The notes beneath the pieces were generated by a model. The model saw nothing but the letters and a program-made list of their open reading frames with translations, was not told where the DNA came from and did no database searches. DNA of 36,316 nt. It comes from Chloroflexi bacterium UBA6019. GTDB taxonomy: Bacteria > Chloroflexota > Dormibacteria > Dormibacterales > Dormibacteraceae. A program made the position numbers and the translations under genes. The stretch covers positions 1 through 36,316 of the forward strand of contig DIZV01000096.1 in assembly GCA_002427995.1 (NCBI GenBank). The letters are read 5' to 3'. Of the stretch, positions 31,463 through 36,316 are shown piece after piece; the first letter of the stretch is position 1; each line of letters opens with the position of its first letter.

Positions 31463-32404
31463 GTGCAGCAGCCCGTCATCGAGGTTCGCGACCTCGTCAA
31501 GCGCTACCGGAAGGCCGACCGCAACGCAGTCGACGGCGTTTCCTTCTCGGTCTACCCGGGGGAGTTCTTCGCCCTCCTAGGGCCCAACGGCGCGGGCAAG
31601 ACGACGACGATCTCGATCCTCACGACGACGCTGGCACCCACCTCCGGCCGGGTCGACATCGGTGGTGCCGACGCCATCCACGAGGCGGCCGCCGTCCGCC
31701 GCCAGGTCGGCATCATTTTCCAAAAGCCGAGCATCGACCGGAACCTGTCGGGCGAGGAGAACGTCCGCTTTCACGCCATCCTCTACGGGCTCTACCCCTA
31801 CCGGCCCTTCTACCGGATGATGCCGGCCGACTATCGGCGCCAGGTGACCGAGCTCGCCGCTTTGCTCGGATTGGGGGATGAGATCTTCAAGCCACTCAAG
31901 AAGCTGTCGGGCGGGATGATGCGCAAGCTGGAGATCATCCGCGGCCTGATGCACCGGCCCAAGGTGCTCTTCCTGGACGAGCCCACCGCCGGGCTCGACG
32001 CGGCGAGCCGGCGCAACCTCTGGGACTACCTGAAGGGCGTCCGCGAGCAGAGCGACACCACCGTCTTCCTCACCACCCACTACCTGGACGAGGCGGAGGA
32101 GGCGGATCGGATCTGCATCCTCGACAAGGGGAAGGTGGTAAAGATCGGGACCCCCGACGAGATCAAGGCGGACCTCCTCCAGGAGTACCTGGTCCTCGAT
32201 TCGGCCGACCGCTCCGCCCTCCGGCGGGAGCTCGAGAGAAAAGGCCTGCCGGTGCGCGACGCCGGTCCCTTCCAGGTCCACCTCGACGGCCGCACCGCCC
32301 AGGACGTGATCAGCTCGCTTGACACCGAGCTGACCGTGCTGCGGATCCACGCCCCTTCGCTCGAGGACGCCTACCTCAAGATCGTCGGGACGGCGATCGA
32401 GTGA
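31463..32404 (+). CDS. ABC-2 type transporter ATP-binding protein (DrrA-like)
   Basis: A 313-residue ATPase of the drug/lipid export group. Walker A is GPNGAGKTTT, the Q-loop is VGIIFQKPS, the signature is KLSGGMMRK (a variant LSGGM form common in this group), Walker B is VLFLDEPTAGLD, and the switch His is in FLTTHYLDEAEEAD. The C-terminal 80 residues are the usual DrrA-type accessory region. GTG 31463 starts it. Its stop overlaps the permease start as GTGA, so the two subunits are made in equal amounts. Confidence 0.93.
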   Translation: MQQPVIEVRDLVKRYRKADRNAVDGVSFSVYPGEFFALLGPNGAGKTTTISILTTTLAPTSGRVDIGGADAIHEAAAVRRQVGIIFQKPSIDRNLSGEENVRFHAILYGLYPYRPFYRMMPADYRRQVTELAALLGLGDEIFKPLKKLSGGMMRKLEIIRGLMHRPKVLFLDEPTAGLDAASRRNLWDYLKGVREQSDTTVFLTTHYLDEAEEADRICILDKGKVVKIGTPDEIKADLLQEYLVLDSADRSALRRELERKGLPVRDAGPFQVHLDGRTAQDVISSLDTELTVLRIHAPSLEDAYLKIVGTAIE

Positions 32405-33180
32405 GCGACGTCAGCGCGATCCTGACCGTCGCCTCTCGCGACGTCCTGAAGCTGGGCCGGGATCGGACCCGGCTCGCCTTCTCGATCGTCTTTCCGCTGA
32501 TCTTCATCGGTCTCATGGGCGGGACGTTGCAGGGCAACCTGGGACGGGCGGCCGGCTTCAACTTCATCGGATTCATCTTCACCGGCGTGCTTGGGATGAC
32601 GCTCTTCCAGTCGGCCGCGCAGGGCCTGATCTCGCTGATCGAGGACCGCGAGCAGGATTTCAGCCAGGAGATGTTCGTGTCGCCGATCTCGCGCTACTCG
32701 ATCGTCTTCGGGAAGATCCTCGGCGAGAGCGTCGTCTCCCTGGTCCAGGCGGTGCCCGCGTTCGGGCTGGCCCTCCTCCTCAAGGTCCCGCTGACGCTCC
32801 CGATCTTCGCCCTCATGCTCCCGGCTGCCGTTCTCGCCTGCCTGCTCGGGGCGGGCTTCGGTGTGCTTGCGATGTCCCTGCTCAACAGCCAGCGGGCTGC
32901 GCAGCAGATCTTTCCCTTCCTGATGTTTCCCCAGTTCTTCCTGGCCGGGATCTTCAACCCGATCAAAATCCTGCCCTGGTACCTCGCGCCCTTCTCGCTC
33001 CTCTCACCGCTGCGATACCCGGTCGATCTCTTCCGCGGCATTCTCTACCAAGGGCGACCGGAGTACTCCAAGATCGTGCTCTTCGACCCGCTGACCAACC
33101 TGGCGGTGATGGCGGCCATGTTCGCCGTCTTCCTGGTCATCGGGACGGCGCTCTTCGTGCGCCAGGAGACCAACCGCTAA
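32401..33180 (+). CDS. ABC-2 type transporter permease
   Basis: A 259-residue membrane protein with about six helices, beginning with the cytosolic helix that precedes IVFPLIFIGLMGGTLQG. The conserved ABC-2 region QDFSQEMFVSPISRYSIVFGKILGE is present. It partners with the overlapping ATPase gene in an exporter of unknown substrate (drugs, lipids or polysaccharide are usual). The GTG at 32401 is fixed by the GTGA overlap. Confidence 0.92.
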   Translation: MSDVSAILTVASRDVLKLGRDRTRLAFSIVFPLIFIGLMGGTLQGNLGRAAGFNFIGFIFTGVLGMTLFQSAAQGLISLIEDREQDFSQEMFVSPISRYSIVFGKILGESVVSLVQAVPAFGLALLLKVPLTLPIFALMLPAAVLACLLGAGFGVLAMSLLNSQRAAQQIFPFLMFPQFFLAGIFNPIKILPWYLAPFSLLSPLRYPVDLFRGILYQGRPEYSKIVLFDPLTNLAVMAAMFAVFLVIGTALFVRQETNR

Positions 33181-33207
33181 GAGGGGTCCATCCGCCGGCG
33201 GATCGCC

Positions 33208-33248
33208 GCGGTTCGGGCGTGAGCCTCGACTAATCGCCCGCGAATCGC
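33208..33248. terminator. Imperfect hairpin between convergent ABC permease and DinB genes
   Basis: The arms 33208-33219 and 33235-33248 pair as an imperfect stem (one mismatch and a small bulge) around a 15-base loop. A separate 14-base perfect palindrome (ATCCGCCGGCGGAT) sits just before it at 33190-33203. The 83-base gap holds nothing else I can identify. The terminator role is inferred from the convergent arrangement. Confidence 0.35.
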
Positions 33249-33263
33249 TCCCAGTCTGGACTT

Positions 33264-33749
33264 TCAGTCAGGAAGGAGCGCGGTGAGGTTGCGGACCTGG
33301 GAGAGGTGGCCCATCTCGTGGGCTGCCACCAGCCGGCAGAAGTCGAGCACTGTCAGCTCTCCCATTCCGGGGTCGCTGACGACCCGTTCCCAATCGGTGG
33401 CGGTGAGCCCGCGGAGCAGGTCCATCGTGCGCCGCCGCAGCCGTCCCATGTCCTCCAGCTTCTCGAGCGCGGGCGCCAGCGCCTCGGCCCCGTCGAGGTC
33501 CGGTTCAAGGGCGGCCATGGCATCGACCTCGGAGGCGCCCTCAACACAGGCGTGGCGCAGCGCTGAGTCGGCGGCGGCGCCGGTCTGGCTCACGTGGAGA
33601 ACGATCTCGCGAAGGGTGGGGAAGGCCGGCCCGTGACGGTAGGCGAGGCGGTTCTCATCGAGGCCCGAGACATAGTCGCGCACCCGCTCCGGGCAGGCGC
33701 CGAGCATCATCAGCACGTCCTCCTTGGCGAGTGTCCGGTCTGGCTCCAC
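33264..33749 (-). CDS. DinB-family metal-binding protein
   Basis: A 161-residue four-helix protein of the DinB family with the expected three-histidine metal site: one in LREIVLHVSQ and two in LVAAHEMGHLSQVRNL. The conserved aromatic/Asp segment AYRHGPAFPTLRE is the usual DinB substrate-side loop. Members include thiol-dependent transferases and detoxification enzymes, so the exact reaction is unknown. The start is GTG 33749, 6 bases after the zinc-ribbon gene, which suggests co-transcription. It is unrelated in operon context to the DinB-like gene at 19585. Confidence 0.9.
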   Translation of the reverse strand: MEPDRTLAKEDVLMMLGACPERVRDYVSGLDENRLAYRHGPAFPTLREIVLHVSQTGAAADSALRHACVEGASEVDAMAALEPDLDGAEALAPALEKLEDMGRLRRRTMDLLRGLTATDWERVVSDPGMGELTVLDFCRLVAAHEMGHLSQVRNLTALLPD

Positions 33750-33755
33750 GCTGCT

Positions 33756-33944
33756 CTAACGGTGGATCTGGCTGACGGCGAAGGCAAGCACCATCAGCGC
33801 GATCGCCCCGAAGAAGAGGATTTCGATTCGCACCGCCAACCGGACCCGCCGGATCGCGGCGCGGGACCGCTGGCCGCACCCGTCGCAGTAGCTCGCGTCC
33901 TTGACCAGCGGCGCCTGGCAGCGGTCGCAGGTGGCCTGGCTCAT
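33756..33944 (-). CDS. Small zinc-ribbon membrane protein
   Basis: A 62-residue protein: a four-cysteine zinc ribbon (Cys6, Cys9, Cys20, Cys23 in CDRCQ...CDGCG), a basic stretch, then one membrane helix (about 40-58). This layout puts the ribbon in the cytosol by the positive-inside rule. The function is unknown; such ribbons often mediate protein or nucleic-acid contacts. The ATG at 33944 is one base after the stop of the AAA+ gene (TGAGATG), so the two are coupled and may work together. Confidence 0.8.
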   Translation of the reverse strand: MSQATCDRCQAPLVKDASYCDGCGQRSRAAIRRVRLAVRIEILFFGAIALMVLAFAVSQIHR

Positions 33945-33945
33945 C

Positions 33946-35343
33946 TCAGCGGCGATAGAGGACCTTCCCGTCCATCTCATCCTTGTTGAGACGCTTGTTC
34001 AGGTGCAGACCCTCCAGTACCAGCTCCAGCACCGACGCCTGGGCCTCCGGCCGTTCGGGAACACCCAGCCGCTTGGTCGCCGCCTGGAGCTCGGAGGGGT
34101 CCTTCAGCAGCTTCAGGTAGGCGCTCGCCGGCGTCGCCTCGCCCACCTCCAGCGAGGCGCCCTCCTCAAAGCGCTGGACCAGCCATTCGAACTGGCCGGC
34201 GGTGAAGTGGCGGCCGAAGACGGCGTTGACAGCGGACCGTTGGATCCGGGTCAGGACCTGCTCCTCCTTGCCCTCGTCGAGCGCCTCGACCTCAACCCGG
34301 CCGGCGGTCGAGGCGACCAGGTACTGCAGGTCGGAGACGCGGGGAACCGCGAGCGACTCACCCAGCCGGACCGAGCGCCGGATCGCGTTGGAGATGAGGT
34401 TCTCGTAGTTGCCGATCGACATCCGGACCGACACGCCGGAGGACTGGGAGATGTGCGGCGAGCGGCGGGAGTGGTGGGTGATCTCGGCCACGATCTCCTT
34501 CATGAAGGCCGGCACCAGCACCTCGACCTCGGCGCCGGGCGGCGTCCGCTCCGCCTCCATGATCTCGATCTCCTCCGGCACCGTCAGCGGGTAGTGGGTC
34601 CGGACCTGGGAGCCGAAGCGGTCCTTGAGAGGCGTGATGATCCGGCCTCGGGAGGTGTAGTCCTCGGGGTTGGCGCTGGCGAGGACGAAGAGGTCGAGGG
34701 GCAGCCGGAGCCGGTAGCCGCGGATCTGGACGTCGTTCTCCTCCATGATGTTGAGCAGGCCGACCTGGATCCGCTCGGCGAGGTCGGGGAGCTCGTTGAT
34801 CCCGAAGATGCCTCGATTGGTCCGCGGCACGAGACCGTAGTGGATGGTCAGCTCGTCGGCCAGGTAGCGGCCCTCGGCGACCCGGATCGGATCCACCTCG
34901 CCGATCAGGTCGGCGATCGAGGTGTCGGGGGTGGCCAGCTTCTCGCCGTAGCGCCGCTCTCGTGGCAGCCACTCGATCTCCGCCTCGTCGCCCTTCGCTG
35001 CGACCTCGTCCCGGCAGTGCTTGCAGATCGGGGCGAACGGGTGGTCGTTGATCTCGCAGGCGGCCATCACGGGCACCTCGGGGTCGAGCAGCTCGGTCAT
35101 CGCGCGCATCAGCCGGCTCTTGGCCTGGCCTCGCTCGCCGAGGAAGATCAGGTCGTGGCCGGAGATGACGGCATTGGCGACCTGGGGGATGACCGTCTCC
35201 TCGTAGCCGATGATGCCGGGGAAGATCGGCCGCCGCTCGCGCAGGCGCGCCAGCAGGTTGCGCCGCATCTCCTGCTTGACCGACTCGCGCTGGTGGCCGG
35301 ACGCTCGCAGCTCGGCGATCGTCCGGGCCTCGGTGGAGGACAT
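33946..35343 (-). CDS. MoxR/Mg-chelatase ChlI-like AAA+ ATPase
   Basis: A 465-residue AAA+ protein. Walker A is GERGQAKS at 69-76. The Walker B region reads RGIFGINELPD (near 178-187), with Asn183 where most AAA+ proteins have Asp. The sensor region is FVLASANPEDYTSRGRIITPLKDRFGSQV, as in the Mg-chelatase I-subunit group. An insert between Walker A and B has three cysteines (ACEINDHPFAPICKHC, Cys96, 107 and 110) that could bind a metal. These ATPases usually remodel a partner carrying a VWA domain, and no such gene is adjacent here. ATG 35343 is 9 bases after a TAAACT -10. Confidence 0.9.
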   Translation of the reverse strand: MSSTEARTIAELRASGHQRESVKQEMRRNLLARLRERRPIFPGIIGYEETVIPQVANAVISGHDLIFLGERGQAKSRLMRAMTELLDPEVPVMAACEINDHPFAPICKHCRDEVAAKGDEAEIEWLPRERRYGEKLATPDTSIADLIGEVDPIRVAEGRYLADELTIHYGLVPRTNRGIFGINELPDLAERIQVGLLNIMEENDVQIRGYRLRLPLDLFVLASANPEDYTSRGRIITPLKDRFGSQVRTHYPLTVPEEIEIMEAERTPPGAEVEVLVPAFMKEIVAEITHHSRRSPHISQSSGVSVRMSIGNYENLISNAIRRSVRLGESLAVPRVSDLQYLVASTAGRVEVEALDEGKEEQVLTRIQRSAVNAVFGRHFTAGQFEWLVQRFEEGASLEVGEATPASAYLKLLKDPSELQAATKRLGVPERPEAQASVLELVLEGLHLNKRLNKDEMDGKVLYRR

Positions 35344-35352
35344 CGAGCGTGG

Positions 35353-35362
35353 AGTTTAGACT
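35353..35362. promoter_or_regulatory. Overlapping divergent -10 elements (AAA+ and GDPD genes)
   Basis: In the 28-base gap, TAGACT on plus (35357-35362) is 9 bases before ATG 35372. TAAACT on minus (35358-35353) is 9 bases before ATG 35343. The two hexamers share a TA. No Shine-Dalgarno sequence is seen for either gene. Confidence 0.5.
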
Positions 35363-35371
35363 CACGATTCG

Positions 35372-36121
35372 ATGCAGGGCCCCTACACGATGCGCCAGCG
35401 ACTGGAGGCGGCGCGGGCTGAGGAGCGGATGCTGCTGGGCGGTCACCGCGGCAACCCGGCCGACCATCCCGAGAACACACTGGCCTCCTTCCGGTCCGCG
35501 ATCGAGCTCGGCTGTGACATGGTCGAGTGCGACGTCCACCTGACCACCGACGGCGAGCTGGCTGTGATCCATGACCACACCCTGGAGCGGACGACCAACG
35601 GCAGCGGGCTGGTCGGCGCCCACACGCTGGCCGAGCTGCGCGAGCTCGACGCCGGCCAGGGGGAGCGGATCCCGCTGCTGGAGGAGCTCATCGAGCTGGT
35701 CCGCGACCGGGTCGGGCTGGTGATCGAGACCAAGCAGAACCCGATCCCCTACCCCGGCCTGGAGGAGAAGCTGGTGGCCACGCTGCGCGAGCAGGGGATG
35801 GTGGAGCAGGTCAGCGTGATCTCCTTCCACCACCTCTGCATCCGGCACCTGAAGGAGGTCGCGCCCGATGTCGACGCCGGCATCATCGACGCCTCGCGGC
35901 CGATCGACCCGGTCGGCATGCTGCGGGCGGCTCGCGCCGACCTTTACTCCTCCTACTTCGGGACGCTCGACCCCGCCATGAGGGCAGAGCTGCGCGCCGC
36001 CGGCGCGGCAGTGGGGGTCTGGACGGTCGACGACGACCTGAGCCTGCTCTGGACGCGGGTCTGCCGTCCCGATTCGGTCTTCACAAACCGGCCCGGCGAG
36101 ATCGGGCCGAAGCTGAACTAA
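35372..36121 (+). CDS. Glycerophosphodiester phosphodiesterase
   Basis: A 249-residue TIM-barrel enzyme that would hydrolyse glycerophosphodiesters to glycerol-3-phosphate and an alcohol. The catalytic and metal-binding N-terminal motif is GGHRGNPADHPENTLASF, followed by VECDVHLTTDGELAVIHDHTLERTT and later VIETKQ and the C-terminal VGVWTVDDD. There is no signal peptide, so it is probably cytosolic. ATG 35372 is used for its spacing to the -10. A second ATG at 35390 would shorten it slightly. Confidence 0.93.
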   Translation: MQGPYTMRQRLEAARAEERMLLGGHRGNPADHPENTLASFRSAIELGCDMVECDVHLTTDGELAVIHDHTLERTTNGSGLVGAHTLAELRELDAGQGERIPLLEELIELVRDRVGLVIETKQNPIPYPGLEEKLVATLREQGMVEQVSVISFHHLCIRHLKEVAPDVDAGIIDASRPIDPVGMLRAARADLYSSYFGTLDPAMRAELRAAGAAVGVWTVDDDLSLLWTRVCRPDSVFTNRPGEIGPKLN

Positions 36122-36124
36122 GCT
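36119..36124 (+). promoter_or_regulatory. -10 element built on the GDPD stop codon
   Basis: TAAGCT begins with the TAA stop codon of the phosphodiesterase gene and lies 8 bases before the cyclase GTG. Confidence 0.45.
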
Positions 36125-36132
36125 TCCCAACC

Positions 36133-36316
36133 GTGAGCGAGGAAAGACGGATCGTCACCGTCCTCTTCGCCGACGTCACCGGGTCGACGGCGATGGGGGA
36201 AGAGATGGACCCGGAAGAGGTCCGCTCTCTGCTCGGGCGGTACTACGAGATCGCCAAGACCGTCGTCGCCGGGCACGGCGGGACGCTGGAAAAATTCATC
36301 GGCGACGCGGTGATGG
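36133..36316 (+). CDS. Class III adenylate/guanylate cyclase, N-terminal fragment (cut by window end)
   Basis: The first 61 codons of a gene that continues past the window. It reads RRIVTVLFADVTGSTAMGEE followed by LLGRYYEIAKTVVAGHGGTL and EKFIGDAVM, the start of a class III nucleotidyl cyclase catalytic domain. The first metal-binding Asp is in FADVTGST and the second in GDAVM. A cyclase domain at the very N-terminus is typical of the large actinobacterial and Chloroflexota proteins that continue into an AAA/TPR regulator, but the rest cannot be seen. GTG 36133 follows the -10-like TAAGCT by 8 bases. Confidence 0.9.
   Translation, partial: MSEERRIVTVLFADVTGSTAMGEEMDPEEVRSLLGRYYEIAKTVVAGHGGTLEKFIGDAVM

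Noticed and set aside
33190..33203. 14-base perfect palindrome ATCCGCCGGCGGAT as a regulator-binding site
   Set aside because: It lies between two convergent 3' ends with no promoter nearby, so a part in termination or chance is more likely.
1..36316. tRNA, rRNA, riboswitch or mobile element
   Set aside because: Reading both strands I found no tRNA-like cloverleaf, rRNA segment, transposase, integrase or terminal repeats. A covariance-model scan was not possible here.

Overview
The window is a high-GC (roughly two-thirds G+C by eye) stretch of bacterial chromosome. It is densely packed with chromosomal housekeeping and metabolic genes, and I see no phage, transposon, CRISPR array, rRNA or tRNA. 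No gap between genes exceeds about 145 bases, so there is no long gene-free stretch to explain. The gene content points to a deep-branching, Gram-positive-like lineage near Chloroflexota, Dormibacterota or Actinomycetota: a UPF0182 membrane protein, a duplicated FAD-dependent thymidylate synthase, a Qng1 queuosine-salvage enzyme, DinB-family proteins, DUF427 and DUF1684. Candidatus Dormibacterota or a relative is my best guess. That assignment is inference.

Layout. Positions 24-1267 (minus) hold a small unknown gene and a hypoxanthine phosphoribosyltransferase fused to an extra N-terminal domain, divergent from pcm (1392-2033). A long minus-strand run (11932 down to 2190) encodes a methyltransferase, a GNAT acetyltransferase, an FAD oxidoreductase, a VOC protein, a repeat-containing membrane protein, an acyl-CoA synthetase, an MFS transporter and UPF0182, mostly overlapping or a few bases apart. 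A plus-strand run (12075-17471) encodes the double ThyX, an Ntn-type asparaginase, a thiamine-diphosphate enzyme and glutamate dehydrogenase. A coupled minus operon (20097 down to 17486) encodes a DinB-like protein, an EVE-domain protein, a queuosine nucleotide glycosylase and an AlkA-type DNA glycosylase, all of them related to modified or damaged nucleic acid bases. Next come a DHA2 MFS pump, DUF427, DUF1684 and a complete glycine betaine/choline-type ABC importer whose ATPase lies on the opposite strand from its permeases and binding protein. A succinate-semialdehyde-type dehydrogenase, a pyridine-nucleotide disulfide oxidoreductase, another MFS transporter and tRNA-guanine transglycosylase follow. 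The right end carries an ABC-2 exporter, a second DinB protein, a zinc-ribbon membrane peptide, a MoxR/Mg-chelatase-like AAA+ ATPase, a glycerophosphodiester phosphodiesterase and the start of a class III nucleotidyl cyclase.

The most striking signal is in the start regions rather than in a single gene. Nearly every gene that begins a transcript has a TANNNT (-10-like) hexamer 6-10 bases before its start codon and no Shine-Dalgarno sequence, which suggests leaderless mRNAs. At two divergent pairs with exactly 21 bases between start codons, the same symmetric heptamer (TACGATA, TACGCTA) supplies a -10 in both directions. At a third pair the two -10s overlap by two bases. At four plus-strand junctions the stop codon of the upstream gene is itself the TA of the next gene's -10. 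Genes inside operons instead use overlapping stop/start codons (ATGA, GTGA, TTGA) or a strong AGGAGG.

Other points of interest are a ThyX whose signature motif is split between its two halves, DnaA-box-like sequences in front of that thyX, a transglycosylase with an altered base-binding loop in the same window as a queuosine-salvage enzyme, and a disulfide oxidoreductase lacking the C-terminal His/Glu pair.
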